Assembly (NCBI GenBank): GCA_913054335.1
Contig: CAJXHL010000008.1
Location: 1 to 36,616 of the forward strand
Source of the DNA: an uncultured Gammaproteobacteria bacterium
GTDB taxonomy: Bacteria; Pseudomonadota; Gammaproteobacteria; PS1; Pseudothioglobaceae
Reading direction: 5' to 3'
DNA: 36,616 nucleotides
Shown: positions 1 through 10,130 of the stretch, piece after piece
How positions within the stretch are numbered: position 1 is the first letter of the stretch
How the letters are laid out: each line of letters begins with the position of its first letter
The notes under the pieces: generated by a model
Databases searched by the model: none
Told to the model about the DNA's origin: nothing
What the model saw: the letters and a program-made list of their open reading frames with translations, nothing else
Made by a program: the position numbers and the translations under genes

Positions 1-18
1 TGTCGCTAAAAATCTAGA

Positions 19-489
19 TTATTGATAAGCTCCAGCGGTAATAAAAACACCAAAACTCTCACACCAAACAATGGCTGCTTTGTAATCGGCTGGGTTGATA
101 TGCGCCGGCATTTCAACCACAAAATTATCAAATGTTTTCACAGCGCCCACTTGCACCATATCCGCCTCTAAGCGCAAAAAGTCAACTTTGGTTTCCACCA
201 TTTCAGGCGACAGATACAAAATATAATCAGGTCCAGGCGAAATCTGACCTTCAAAAACCACCCTCTTAGATCCCACTTTTAAAACACCATCTCCCTTATG
301 GAGAAAATCACTGTCTTTTAAATCAGGTTGAAATCTACCCTCAAACAAAACCTGCTGCTCTCCCATCGACAATGCTTTAATATCAGGCGCATCAGGCGCA
401 GTTAAAATAGGCAAAGTATAAAGACCCATAGCAAAACCAAAAATAGCTATAAACAAGTGACTAACAATTAATAACAATATTTTTTTCAC
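19..489 (-). CDS. DM13-domain-like exported/membrane-anchored protein
   Basis: 156 aa ORF with N-terminal hydrophobic segment. The 'VLFEGRF...GDGVLKVGSKRVVFEGQISPGPDYILYLSP...IVWCESFGVFITAGAYQ' pattern resembles electron-transfer DM13 domains (conserved SPGPD.Y.YLSP and C-terminal WC..F). Confidence 0.7.
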   Translation of the reverse strand: MKKILLLIVSHLFIAIFGFAMGLYTLPILTAPDAPDIKALSMGEQQVLFEGRFQPDLKDSDFLHKGDGVLKVGSKRVVFEGQISPGPDYILYLSPEMVETKVDFLRLEADMVQVGAVKTFDNFVVEMPAHINPADYKAAIVWCESFGVFITAGAYQ

Positions 490-506
490 ACCTCCCTTTT
501 ATTTTA

Positions 507-935
507 TTAAATTAATGTTTTTATTTTTTTTAATTTACACTGGCCACCACCCCATTCACTTGAAGGATGATTCACTGTAGTGAACGACAAATCTTCTCTA
601 CTTAACCACAACAATTTGTATTTCCACTTACCATCGTGGAAATAATTATCTTCTCCATAGTATTCATCAGCATGAATCGTCAAGTCGTAACTCCCGCCGC
701 CATTTATCGTCATTTTGGTTGTGTCAATCCTTAGGATTTGAGTCCAGAATTTTTTATCATCTTCAGAAATTAATTCTCCATCATAGTGTTCATATTGACA
801 ATCTAAGACTATGTTTTTAGCAAATGCAGTTGAAGGCAGCAAAAGTGTTGTTAATATTGTTGTTACAATTATTAATGTTATAAATGAAAAGGCATTAATG
901 AGGGTGCTACACTTTTTTACTAACTTATTTATCAT
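507..935 (-). CDS. hypothetical secreted protein
   Basis: ORF 507..1013. A start at internal Met (MINKLVKKC...) gives a plausible signal peptide ending near AFA. No recognised family. Confidence 0.5.
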   Translation of the reverse strand: MINKLVKKCSTLINAFSFITLIIVTTILTTLLLPSTAFAKNIVLDCQYEHYDGELISEDDKKFWTQILRIDTTKMTINGGGSYDLTIHADEYYGEDNYFHDGKWKYKLLWLSREDLSFTTVNHPSSEWGGGQCKLKKIKTLI

Positions 936-1086
936 TTTATTTCCATATCGAAAAAATCCGAAATTTTTGGTTTCCGCCTTGCCATAACAACAAATACACT
1001 CATAAAACACCAAAAAACCACTAAAAACAGCTGTTTTGAGGCTTAAAATAGCTCTTTTTGGCTCACTCTACCCCTTCAAACATGCC

Positions 1087-1106
1087 ATATTGAAAATTTT
1101 CAATAT
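1087..1106. promoter_or_regulatory. 20-bp perfect palindrome ATATTGAAAATTTTCAATAT upstream of rsmH
   Basis: Perfect self-complementarity read directly. Lies in the 5' intergenic region of the rsmH-ftsL-ftsI operon. Function unknown. Confidence 0.3.
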
Positions 1107-1235
1107 TTTGGAAATTGTTAAAATTTGTATCAAGATAAACGCTTTATAAAAAGTGTGTAAGCTAAAATTATCAAACGAAACCTTTATAAAAAACTTTCAA
1201 TTTAAGATAATTCCTGTAAATCCTCAAGCTTTTTG

Positions 1236-2159
1236 ATGTCAAATAATTACCATTCTTCCGTTATGTTTTCTGAATCCATTGAGGGGCTTGGTATTAAGCC
1301 AAATGGGATTTATATAGATGCTACTTTTGGTAGGGGTGGCCACAGCAAAGGCATCCTTGATTTGCTTGGATCTGAGGGCAGAGTCATTGGCTTAGATCAA
1401 GATTTAGACGCTGTTAATTACGCAAAATCCAATTTTGATGATGCAAGGCTAACTATGTGTCACACAAGATTTGATCAACTGCAAAGCGTGCTCGAGGAGA
1501 TGGGGCTTTATGGTCAGATTGATGGCATTTTGATGGACCTTGGCGTTTCGTCTCCTCAGCTTGATAATGCCGAACGAGGCTTTAGTTTTAATAAAGATGG
1601 TGCGCTTGATATGCGCATGAATCAAACACAAAAACTGACAGCATCGAAGTGGCTGAAAGAGACGAGCGAAAAAGACATCGCCGATGCGCTTTATCAATTT
1701 GGTGAGGAAAAAAAGAGTTGGCGAATTGCCGCTGCCATTAAGAAATTTCAAGAAAATAAAGACATTGAAACAACACTTGAACTCGCTAATATTATTGCTT
1801 CTGTTGTCAGATCACACAAAAACAAACATCCAGCGACACGCTCTTTTCAGGCGATTCGAATTGTTATTAACGAAGAACTGCAACAACTTTCGAGCACGCT
1901 TGAGCAAAGTATTGGTGCTTTAAAGCAAGGCGGTCGGCTGTCAGTTATTAGTTTCCATTCGATTGAAGATAGAATCGTAAAACAATTTATTCGCAAACAC
2001 TCGCAAGCCAAAGCCCTTCCTAAAGGTTTGCCGATTATGGCGGAAACTGCAAACGACCTTCCACTTAAAAACATGGGCAAGAAAAAACCTTCTGCCGAAG
2101 AGATAAGAACAAACAAGCGCAGTCGCAGTGCAATCCTTCGCTTGGCTGAAAAATGCTGA
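1236..2159 (+). CDS. rsmH: 16S rRNA (cytosine(1402)-N(4))-methyltransferase RsmH (MraW)
   Basis: N-terminal HSSVMFSESIEGLGIKPNGIYIDATFGRGGHSKGIL; LMDLGVSSPQLDNAERGFSF; C-terminal SFHSIEDRIVKQF. ATG at 1236 preferred over upstream TTG. Confidence 0.95.
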   Translation: MSNNYHSSVMFSESIEGLGIKPNGIYIDATFGRGGHSKGILDLLGSEGRVIGLDQDLDAVNYAKSNFDDARLTMCHTRFDQLQSVLEEMGLYGQIDGILMDLGVSSPQLDNAERGFSFNKDGALDMRMNQTQKLTASKWLKETSEKDIADALYQFGEEKKSWRIAAAIKKFQENKDIETTLELANIIASVVRSHKNKHPATRSFQAIRIVINEELQQLSSTLEQSIGALKQGGRLSVISFHSIEDRIVKQFIRKHSQAKALPKGLPIMAETANDLPLKNMGKKKPSAEEIRTNKRSRSAILRLAEKC

Positions 2160-2431
2160 AATTCAATCGCAACATTTGGCTTGTTAATGGTGTTGTCATC
2201 ATTATGACTGTTGCCTTGTCGCTTTTAACCGTTTACTGGCATCATCAAATGTTCGAACTTTATGAAATTGAAATACAGGTTAAAGGAAAAAACCAAAGCT
2301 TAATGGCTCTTAATAAACAGTTATTAATGGAGCGCTCAGAATTATTCAGCGGCATGGCTGTTTATGAAAAAGCACAAAATATTTTATTGATGCACTCACC
2401 AGGTAAGGACGCCAAAGGGCTTGCCTTGTGA
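2153..2431 (+). CDS. ftsL: cell division protein FtsL
   Basis: 92 aa, single TM helix then coiled coil, position between rsmH and ftsI, overlaps both. Confidence 0.85.
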   Translation: MLKFNRNIWLVNGVVIIMTVALSLLTVYWHHQMFELYEIEIQVKGKNQSLMALNKQLLMERSELFSGMAVYEKAQNILLMHSPGKDAKGLAL

Positions 2432-4293
2432 AATTTACTCGAGTCCAAAATTACTGGAATAGACAGGGGCTGATTAAGTACAGTTTTTTTATCATTACTG
2501 CTATATTTGCTTATCAAGCAATTAGCATTCATTCTCAAGAGTTGGAAAATACCTCTCTACAACAAAAAGCTCTTGCAAAAGCCGAAAAAAATCTCACTCA
2601 AAAAGCCACGCGTGGGAATATCTTGGATCGAAATGGCAACATCCTTGCCATCAGCCTTATTCAGCAAAAAATCAATCTAGACCCAACACTAATTCAAGAC
2701 GAATTTATCCCCATGTTAGCAGAGGCGTTGCAAATGCCTTTTGAGGAATTTCAGAGCAAAATTGAGGAAAAACGTCAAGCAAGTTCTGGCAGAAGATACC
2801 TTATCATCAAGGAAAACCTTACGCTAACCGACCCTATTATTGCTAATCTAAAAAAACTCAAAAGACAAACACTTGAAGTTTGTCAGTCAAAAATAGTTGC
2901 GCCCTCAAAAACATTGCTAGATAGAGCAAAAACCCTTGTAGGGATACAAATTGATAGCAAGAATCAGGTTGAAGTCGTGCGTTGTAAAAATCAAAAAATA
3001 GCTGGCGTTGCCCTGCAATCTTCAACTTTTCGATACTACCCTAAAGCCGAGTCTATTTCACCGCTACTTGGTCGAACCAATAATGAGAACGTAGGCGCGT
3101 TTGGTATTGAGTCAGAATTTGATTCTTTGTTAGCCGGCTCTGATGGTCAAGCGAAAATTACCACCAATAAAAAAAGCTCAAATATTTATTACCAAGCAGA
3201 GGTTTCTCAGGTGCTGCATCAGGGTGAAGACATTCAATTAACCATTGATGCCGATATTCAATTTCATGTTTTTAACGCCATCAAAAAATCAGCAGAATTT
3301 CACTTAGCCGACTCTGCCTCAGCCATTGTTCTTTCCGCTAATGGCGAAATTTTGGCGCTTGCTAATTACCCTGCTGGCGATCCAAATGACCACCAAAGCT
3401 ACGATCCAGAGGATTACAGAAACCGCGTTTTAGCTGACAAGATTGAACCAGGCTCAACAATGAAGCCTTTCACCGTGTTGCTTGCCCTTGAAAAAGGCGT
3501 TATCACTGCTACTGAAGATGAATTAATTGATGTCAGTAAATCCATCGGCCATGTTAAAACAAACCGCGATGTAAGAAGATATGGCGATGCAATCACAGTA
3601 AAGAAAATACTAGAGAAATCACACAATTTAGGTACTGTTAATATTATGGAACGCCTTGAGGCGCAAGATGTGTACAAGGCATGGCAACTTCTGGGTTTTG
3701 GTGAATACCAAGGATTGATGCCAAGCATTGAAAACCCAGGCGTGCTTAGGCACTATAGCACTTGGGGAATTATAGATAAACGCACCATAGCCTTTGGTCA
3801 TGGCCCAATGAATACTAATCTTGCACAACTCGCAAGGGCTTATTTAGTGTTTGCCAACGAAGGCAGTTTACCAAACTTAAAATTAATAAAGGACGAAGAA
3901 GAAGTAGAGCTAAGTACACAAGTTTTCAGCGCTAAAGCAACCAATAGAATTAAAGAAATATTGGATACTGTAGCTTCGATGAAAGGCTCTGGTTACCGCT
4001 CTATCATCAACGGCTATGAGATTGGTGGAAAAACAGGCACAGCAGAAATGGTCATTGACGGGAAATATGATAAAGACATAAAACGCACATACTTTGTTGG
4101 CTTCTCACCCGTTGAAAAACCAAAATACATTATGGCTGTCCGACTGGATTATCCGAAACAATGCTTTACTTTATGGGATCCAGATTTAGGTGTACGCTGC
4201 CAAGGCTCCAATTCGGCAGCAATGACGTTCAAGGATGCAATGGAAAAAATACTGAATGCCGATGCCAGTATCCAACCTACATCAGCCAATTAG
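2428..4293 (+). CDS. ftsI: peptidoglycan D,D-transpeptidase FtsI (PBP3)
   Basis: TRGNILDRNGNILA, PGSTMKPF (SxxK), SHN, KTGTAEM motifs. Confidence 0.95.
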   Translation: MKFTRVQNYWNRQGLIKYSFFIITAIFAYQAISIHSQELENTSLQQKALAKAEKNLTQKATRGNILDRNGNILAISLIQQKINLDPTLIQDEFIPMLAEALQMPFEEFQSKIEEKRQASSGRRYLIIKENLTLTDPIIANLKKLKRQTLEVCQSKIVAPSKTLLDRAKTLVGIQIDSKNQVEVVRCKNQKIAGVALQSSTFRYYPKAESISPLLGRTNNENVGAFGIESEFDSLLAGSDGQAKITTNKKSSNIYYQAEVSQVLHQGEDIQLTIDADIQFHVFNAIKKSAEFHLADSASAIVLSANGEILALANYPAGDPNDHQSYDPEDYRNRVLADKIEPGSTMKPFTVLLALEKGVITATEDELIDVSKSIGHVKTNRDVRRYGDAITVKKILEKSHNLGTVNIMERLEAQDVYKAWQLLGFGEYQGLMPSIENPGVLRHYSTWGIIDKRTIAFGHGPMNTNLAQLARAYLVFANEGSLPNLKLIKDEEEVELSTQVFSAKATNRIKEILDTVASMKGSGYRSIINGYEIGGKTGTAEMVIDGKYDKDIKRTYFVGFSPVEKPKYIMAVRLDYPKQCFTLWDPDLGVRCQGSNSAAMTFKDAMEKILNADASIQPTSAN

Positions 4294-4294
4294 T

Positions 4295-6109
4295 CTAGCT
4301 TGATTTCGGCTTTTTTCGGTGCTGTATTTCTTCCATGATTTTCTTTTCGTCAGCACTGGTGCTGGCCGTTGAAATAGAGGCGGAAGTTAGGTTTCTTTGA
4401 TGTTGTTTTTCTGACAAGGTTAAAGCACTGAGAAACTCATCCTTTGCTTCATTCTCACTTAAACTTGGCTCCATCACGCACAGCTGTTGCAAACGAGAAT
4501 AAACTCTGGGCTTGGCCTCAAATGGCTTAATCAGCGCTTGTTGTGATATCTCGTCATCAATTTGTGCAGAGTGGACTAACTCAAGTAACACGTTTGACTT
4601 GGGCAAGTTCCGCACTCTAAGTTCTACCGTATCATCCGCCAATACTGGATAATTCAACACACAATTAATCATTTTTGACATCAGGCCTTTCATGCCGTTG
4701 TCTGGTGTTTTTTTCGCCACTGGCTCGTCATAAACCATCTCTGCCATTGGCGAAATATCAAAATTTGGTGGCGCTTGGTGCATATCTTGCATTGGCGGTT
4801 CACTGTATTTACTTTGATTGACCACCTTTTCAACATGCGATACGTCTTGACCAACCACTTGAGCAAGACCTTCAACCAACTGCTGACGATAAACAGAATA
4901 AGTAACAAGATTAATGAGTGCCGAAGCTTGTTCTAAAAATAACGTTTTGCCTTCAATGGTTTCGAATGGCACTTCGGATTTAATGTGGTCAAAGAGAAAA
5001 CTGGACAGTGTTTGTGCTTTTTCAATGCGCCGTGAAAAAGCCTTGACAGACTCACTTTGGATTAATGTATCTGGGTCTTCGCCGTCAGGCAAGAGCAGAA
5101 ACTTGATCATCAATCCTGCGGTCATTACTGGCAAGGAGATTTGCAGCGCCTTCCAAGCTGCCGCCCTGCCCGCCTTGTCACCATCAAAGCAAAAAACAAT
5201 AGTGTCGGTTGCCCTTGATAAAGTTTGTAGGTGAGCTGGTGTGGTTGCTGTCCCGAGGGTGGCGACGGTTGTGGTAATACCATGTTGATGAAGAGCGATC
5301 ACATCCATATAACCCTCTACCACCAAGATATAGTCAATTTTTCGAGAGTGTTTACGGCAATGATAGAGACCGTACAATTCCTTCGATTTAGAGAATAATG
5401 GCGTCTCTGGCGAATTTAAATATTTTGGATTGTCTTTATCTGAGAGTACACGTCCACCAAAGCCAATAACATTGCCTTTGGCATTATGAATAGGAAACAT
5501 TAAACGATCGCGAAAGCGGTCGTAATAATCACCCTCTTTATCTTTTTTTGCAACCAACATACCAAGCGTATCTAGATCGATAAGTTTTTCACTATCTGCC
5601 TTATTATGCTCATGCAGATTACTCCAACCTGGCGGCGCGTAACCGAGTTCAAATCTTTTAGCTATTGCGCCACTAATACCGCGCCCCTTAGCGTAATCAA
5701 CAGCACGCTTTTTAGCGACAGAACTTTTTAATTGTGTTTGGTAATAATCATTCACCTCACCCATCAACTCGCTGTAGCGCTTAAAGCGTGTATCAACGGG
5801 TTTAACATTTTGGTCATAAATAACAGAAACGCCAGATTCTGAGGCCACCGTTTCTACAGCCTCAACAAAGTCTAAGTGATCAAATTTCTTGATAAAATCT
5901 ATAGCGCCACCACTTTCGCCGCAGCCAAAACAATGGAAAATCTGTTTATTTGGCACCACGGTGAACGATGGTGTTTTTTCTTCATGAAAAGGGCAACAGG
6001 CTTTATAGTCTTTGCCCGCTTTTTTTAAGGGCACACGCTTATTAATTAGACCGACAATATCTACTCTATCCGACAAATCATTGATAAAATCTCTGTCAAT
6101 AAACGGCAT
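4295..6109 (-). CDS. dnaG: DNA primase DnaG
   Basis: Zinc-finger CPFHEEKTPSFTVVPNKQIFHCFGCGESG; TOPRIM VVEGYMDVIALHQHGI...FCFDGDKAGRAAAWKAL. Confidence 0.95.
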   Translation of the reverse strand: MPFIDRDFINDLSDRVDIVGLINKRVPLKKAGKDYKACCPFHEEKTPSFTVVPNKQIFHCFGCGESGGAIDFIKKFDHLDFVEAVETVASESGVSVIYDQNVKPVDTRFKRYSELMGEVNDYYQTQLKSSVAKKRAVDYAKGRGISGAIAKRFELGYAPPGWSNLHEHNKADSEKLIDLDTLGMLVAKKDKEGDYYDRFRDRLMFPIHNAKGNVIGFGGRVLSDKDNPKYLNSPETPLFSKSKELYGLYHCRKHSRKIDYILVVEGYMDVIALHQHGITTTVATLGTATTPAHLQTLSRATDTIVFCFDGDKAGRAAAWKALQISLPVMTAGLMIKFLLLPDGEDPDTLIQSESVKAFSRRIEKAQTLSSFLFDHIKSEVPFETIEGKTLFLEQASALINLVTYSVYRQQLVEGLAQVVGQDVSHVEKVVNQSKYSEPPMQDMHQAPPNFDISPMAEMVYDEPVAKKTPDNGMKGLMSKMINCVLNYPVLADDTVELRVRNLPKSNVLLELVHSAQIDDEISQQALIKPFEAKPRVYSRLQQLCVMEPSLSENEAKDEFLSALTLSEKQHQRNLTSASISTASTSADEKKIMEEIQHRKKPKSS

Positions 6110-6150
6110 AGTCTAGGGCGCAATAACCACGTGGAAAACTCTTCATTTTA

Positions 6151-7047
6151 ATGGAATTCTTTCATCCAAAATATCTACCAACTTGGATATTAATCCTACT
6201 GATGAAAATTGGCGCCCTTGTTCCGTTCAGAATGCAAGTTTTTCTAGGCAAAAACATGGGTAAATTATTCTACCCATTGTTTTCAACCGTAAGAAAAGTT
6301 GCGACTATCAACATTCAAAAATGCTTTCCTGAGAAAAACAAAGAACAAGTATCTGCCTTAGTGAAAAAACACTTTGAGTCTATTGGTGTTAGTTTTTTTG
6401 AAACTGCAAATGCTTATTATGGCAGAGACGAAAAAATTCAAAAATTACTGACGATAGAAAGCGAACACTATCTAACAGATGCAATGAAAGATGATCGTGG
6501 TGTAATTATTCTGTGCTCGCACTTTATGCCGCTAATGCTTAGTAGTCGTGCCCTATCACTTAAACACACAATTGCCAGTATTTATCGACCACAAAACAAC
6601 CGTCTTTTTGACAAAATAATGGTTAAAGGTCTTACCAATGGTGGCGGAATAATGATTAAAAATTCCGACACCAAGGCGATGATCAAAGCAATCAAAAACG
6701 CGCTGCCCATTTGGTACGCACCTGACCAAGATTTAGGCACCAAAGGGACAGTATTTGCGCCACTATTCGGCATTCAAGCGGCAACAATTTCTGCCACATC
6801 TCGCCTTGCCAAAGGTGGCAACACCGCCGTTATCCCATACTCTTTCACTAGAACCGATGAAGGCTATAATATGTCTTTCTCTGCTCCACTTGAAAATTAC
6901 CCTAGCGGTGATTTAGTACATGACGCAAGCCAAACCAATCAAATATTAGAAGCACAAATAAGAAAAAATCCTGAACAATACCTATGGATTCACCGTCGAT
7001 TTAAAACCCGCCCAGAAGGCGAAAAAAACTTTTACGCAGATATTTAA
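6151..7047 (+). CDS. LpxL/HtrB-family lipid A acyltransferase
   Basis: 298 aa; CSHFMPLML (HX4-like acyltransferase motif), YAPDQD, IHRRFKTRPEGE C-terminal signature typical of LpxL/LpxM. Confidence 0.85.
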   Translation: MEFFHPKYLPTWILILLMKIGALVPFRMQVFLGKNMGKLFYPLFSTVRKVATINIQKCFPEKNKEQVSALVKKHFESIGVSFFETANAYYGRDEKIQKLLTIESEHYLTDAMKDDRGVIILCSHFMPLMLSSRALSLKHTIASIYRPQNNRLFDKIMVKGLTNGGGIMIKNSDTKAMIKAIKNALPIWYAPDQDLGTKGTVFAPLFGIQAATISATSRLAKGGNTAVIPYSFTRTDEGYNMSFSAPLENYPSGDLVHDASQTNQILEAQIRKNPEQYLWIHRRFKTRPEGEKNFYADI

Positions 7048-7129
7048 TATTTTCATTCAAGCAATAGTACAATGTAGGGAATTAGCGTATAATTCGCGAC
7101 TTACTTTTTGATACTAATAAGATTTAACT

Positions 7130-7390
7130 ATGTCTATCGATACACAAGCGATTATTAAAGAATACCAAAAGGACGAGAACGACACGGGTTCCGCTGATGT
7201 ACAAGTGGCATTACTAACGGCACGCATCAAGCATTTGACTGAGCACTTTAAGACGCACAATAAAGACCATCATTCAAGAAGAGGTCTACTGCGCCTTGTA
7301 TCTCAGCGTAAAAAATTATTGTCTTATATTAAAAACAATAGCATTTCTGGCTACGCCAATCTAATTTCACGTCTAGGCCTTAGAAAATAA
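7130..7390 (+). CDS. rpsO: 30S ribosomal protein S15
   Basis: 86 aa, [45 protein letters not shown]. Confidence 0.98.
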   Translation: MSIDTQAIIKEYQKDENDTGSADVQVALLTARIKHLTEHFKTHNKDHHSRRGLLRLVSQRKKLLSYIKNNSISGYANLISRLGLRK

Positions 7391-7406
7391 AGCCTTAAGA
7401 CGCGAC

Positions 7407-7435
7407 AAAAAAAGCCCCATTTTTGGGGCTTTTTT
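7407..7435 (+). terminator. Intrinsic terminator of rpsO
   Basis: AAAAAAAGCCCC-ATTTTT-GGGGCTTTTTTA stem-loop with T tract just after the rpsO stop. Confidence 0.9.
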
Positions 7436-7472
7436 ATCGCCTATTGCTTTAAAGGTCTCTTAAAATAGCAGT

Positions 7473-8567
7473 ATGGAACTTTCACCTACTTATCAAAAAA
7501 TATCGGACCTTGTGGAGCGAACAACGGCCCTATCCAGTCACTTGCAATTGGAAGAAAAGCAAGGCCGACTGGAAGAAGTTTTGCGTGAATTAGAAAACCC
7601 AGATATTTGGTCTAACCCAGAAGAAGCACAGGCGCTCGGTAAAGAAAAAACCCAACTCGAAAACATTTGCAATACCTTTGCAAATGCCTCTGCTATTCTG
7701 GACGATGCTAGTGAATTACTAGAAATGGCAGAGGCTGAGGATGATAACGACACAGTAGACAGTGTTGTTGCAGATTTGGTCGACGTCGAAACGGACATTG
7801 GTGCGTTAGAGTTTCAAAGAATGTTCAGGGGTGAGATGGATCAAAACTCTGCTTTTCTTGATATTCAATCAGGCTCTGGCGGCACTGAAGCGCAAGACTG
7901 GGCAGAAATGTTATTACGCATGTATTTGCGCTGGGGTGAAAAGCACCAATTCAAAGTAAAACTCATGGAAGTCTCCGCTGGAGAAGTTGCCGGCATTAAA
8001 TCGGCTACTATTCACTTCGATGGTGATTACGCCTTCGGCTGGCTCAGAAGTGAAATTGGCATTCATCGCTTAGTGAGAAAATCTCCTTATAATGCCAACG
8101 GCAAAAGACACACTTCTTTTTCCTCCGTGTTTGTTTCACCCGAAGTGGATGACAATATAGAAATCGAGATTAACCCTGCCGATTTACGCATCGATACTTA
8201 CCGAGCTTCTGGCGCCGGTGGTCAGCACGTAAACAAAACAGAATCCGCAGTACGTATCACGCACTTACCGACAAATACCGTTGTTCAGTGCCAAGATGGT
8301 CGTTCACAGCACGCCAACAAAGATCAAGCAATGAAGCAACTCAAGTCCAAACTTTATGAACTTGAAATGCAAATACGCAATAGTGAGAAACAAGACCTTG
8401 AAGACCTAAAGTCGGATATTGGCTGGGGCCATCAAATCCGCTCATACGTACTCGATCAATCGCGCATTAAAGACCTTAGAACAGGCTTTGAAACCAGCAA
8501 TACGCAAGATGTTCTTGATGGCAATCTCGATCCATTTATCGAAGCCAGCTTAAAGGCAGGACTGTAA
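7473..8567 (+). CDS. prfB: peptide chain release factor 2 (single-frame; no programmed frameshift)
   Basis: RF2 sequence throughout; [39 protein letters not shown]-terminal region continuous in frame. Confidence 0.95.
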   Translation: MELSPTYQKISDLVERTTALSSHLQLEEKQGRLEEVLRELENPDIWSNPEEAQALGKEKTQLENICNTFANASAILDDASELLEMAEAEDDNDTVDSVVADLVDVETDIGALEFQRMFRGEMDQNSAFLDIQSGSGGTEAQDWAEMLLRMYLRWGEKHQFKVKLMEVSAGEVAGIKSATIHFDGDYAFGWLRSEIGIHRLVRKSPYNANGKRHTSFSSVFVSPEVDDNIEIEINPADLRIDTYRASGAGGQHVNKTESAVRITHLPTNTVVQCQDGRSQHANKDQAMKQLKSKLYELEMQIRNSEKQDLEDLKSDIGWGHQIRSYVLDQSRIKDLRTGFETSNTQDVLDGNLDPFIEASLKAGL

Positions 8568-8569
8568 CA

Positions 8570-9901
8570 ATGAAAACACACTATGACATGATTGCTATTG
8601 GCGCTGGTAGTGGTGGCCTCTCTGCCGTTGAACGCGCCAGTGAATACGGCAAAAAATGCGCAATTATCGAAATGAAAACAATTGGCGGCACCTGTGTTAA
8701 TGTCGGCTGTGTTCCCAAAAAGGTGATGTGGTATGCCGCTAATACGGCTGCCACAATTAACAATGCTTCAGGTTTTGGTTTTGAGGTGGGGAGTGTTGAC
8801 TTTTCTTGGATAAAACTAAAACAAGGTAGAGACAACTACATCAGAGGCATTACCACTTGGTACGATGGTCATTTAAAATCGCTTGGTATTGATTATATTA
8901 AAGGCTTTGGTCAGTTGATAGATAACAACACTGTCAGTGTTAATGGCCAACAAATCACTGCCGACCACATCGTGCTCTCACCAGGCAGTACGCCCTTTGT
9001 GCCTAATATTGAAGGTGGCGAATTTGGCATCACTTCAAATGGTTTTTTTGAGCTTACCGATTTACCTAAAAAAGTGGCTATTGTTGGTGGTGGCTTTATT
9101 GCTGTCGAGTTAGCAGGCATGCTCAATTCTTTGGGCAGTGATGTCACACTTATTATTCGTTCAAACAACTTGCTGAATGGCTTTGACGCCATGGTTGTTG
9201 ACACACTAACCAAAGAATATCAAAAGCAAGGCATTGCTATTGTCCCCAACACAGATATTTCAAAACTCGACAGCAACGGCAATATTCACTGCAACAATGG
9301 AATACTTGAGGGTTTTGATGAAGTCATTTGGGCAATGGGTCGCTCACCAATGACGAATGATATTGGACTAGAAACTATTGGTCTAACAACCGATAGCAAG
9401 GGCTTTATCCAAACCGATAAATACCAACAAACCAATATTAAAGGAATTTATGCCATAGGCGATGCTACTGGTCGTGCAGCTTTAACCCCAGTGGCTATTG
9501 CTGCTGGCAGGCGACTTTCTGATCGTCTATTTAACGGCATGAGTGATAGGCATCTCAATTACGACAATATTCCAAGTGTTGTGTTTTCTCATCCACCTAT
9601 TGGTACAGTTGGTCTCAGCGAGAAAGAAGCTAGAGCAAAATTCAAAGATATTAAAATCTACCAATCAAGCTTTACCCCTATGGCAGATGCCCTGCTTGAA
9701 CATCAAATGCAAACAGCTCTAAAACTCATTTGCGCAGGTGATGATGAAAAAGTTATCGGCTGTCATATTATTGGAGAAGGTGCCGATGAAATGCTACAAG
9801 GTTTTGCTGTAGCAATCAAAATGGGCGCTACCAAATCACAACTTGATGATACTGTAGCTATCCATCCCACCAGTTCCGAAGAACTCGTCACTCTTAGATA
9901 A
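8570..9901 (+). CDS. gor: glutathione-disulfide reductase
   Basis: [19 protein letters not shown] redox motif, [32 protein letters not shown]-terminal [15 protein letters not shown]. Confidence 0.9.
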   Translation: MKTHYDMIAIGAGSGGLSAVERASEYGKKCAIIEMKTIGGTCVNVGCVPKKVMWYAANTAATINNASGFGFEVGSVDFSWIKLKQGRDNYIRGITTWYDGHLKSLGIDYIKGFGQLIDNNTVSVNGQQITADHIVLSPGSTPFVPNIEGGEFGITSNGFFELTDLPKKVAIVGGGFIAVELAGMLNSLGSDVTLIIRSNNLLNGFDAMVVDTLTKEYQKQGIAIVPNTDISKLDSNGNIHCNNGILEGFDEVIWAMGRSPMTNDIGLETIGLTTDSKGFIQTDKYQQTNIKGIYAIGDATGRAALTPVAIAAGRRLSDRLFNGMSDRHLNYDNIPSVVFSHPPIGTVGLSEKEARAKFKDIKIYQSSFTPMADALLEHQMQTALKLICAGDDEKVIGCHIIGEGADEMLQGFAVAIKMGATKSQLDDTVAIHPTSSEELVTLR

Positions 9902-9909
9902 ACTTCATC

Positions 9910-10010
9910 TTTTTTTCTAATACGATGTTGCATTCTTCTCTCACTCGGTCATATAGCTTTATCTATACTCCGTCGTTCGTTATATCGTGCGCCTTGTATT
10001 AGAGAAAAAA
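9910..10010. repeat. Inverted-repeat-bounded intergenic segment (possible degenerate small element)
   Basis: TTTTTTTCTAATAC at 9910-9923 and GTATTAGAGAAAAAA at 9996-10010 are imperfect inverted repeats bounding about 100 bp of non-coding sequence. Confidence 0.4.
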
Positions 10011-10025
10011 TATTCGTTTATATAT
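10006..10025. repeat. Direct repeat unit 1 (AAAAATATTCGTTTATATAT)
   Basis: 20-bp perfect match to 10111-10130. Confidence 0.8.
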
Positions 10026-10110
10026 CATTTAGCACAAGCCAACCTCCTTGACCCACTCAATAAAACGTCCTAATGTGTAGCGGGAGATTAATGCATGTTT
10101 TGTTTTAAGG

Positions 10111-10130
10111 AAAAATATTCGTTTATATAT
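10111..10130. repeat. Direct repeat unit 2 (AAAAATATTCGTTTATATAT)
   Basis: 20-bp perfect match to 10006-10025, 105 bp apart. Confidence 0.8.

Noticed and set aside
1449-1751. 100-aa minus-strand ORF inside rsmH (and similar antisense ORFs inside ftsI, dnaG, prfB, gor, uvrA, purM, pyrH, frr etc.)
   Set aside because: They lie entirely inside strongly supported conserved genes on the opposite strand or in another frame and show no recognisable domains. Typical shadow ORFs.
7449-7460. TAAAGGTCTCT upstream of prfB resembling the MITE right end (GCAAAGGTCTCA)
   Set aside because: Only about 9-10 nt match, with no TTTATG extension or partner end. Likely chance in AT-rich sequence.
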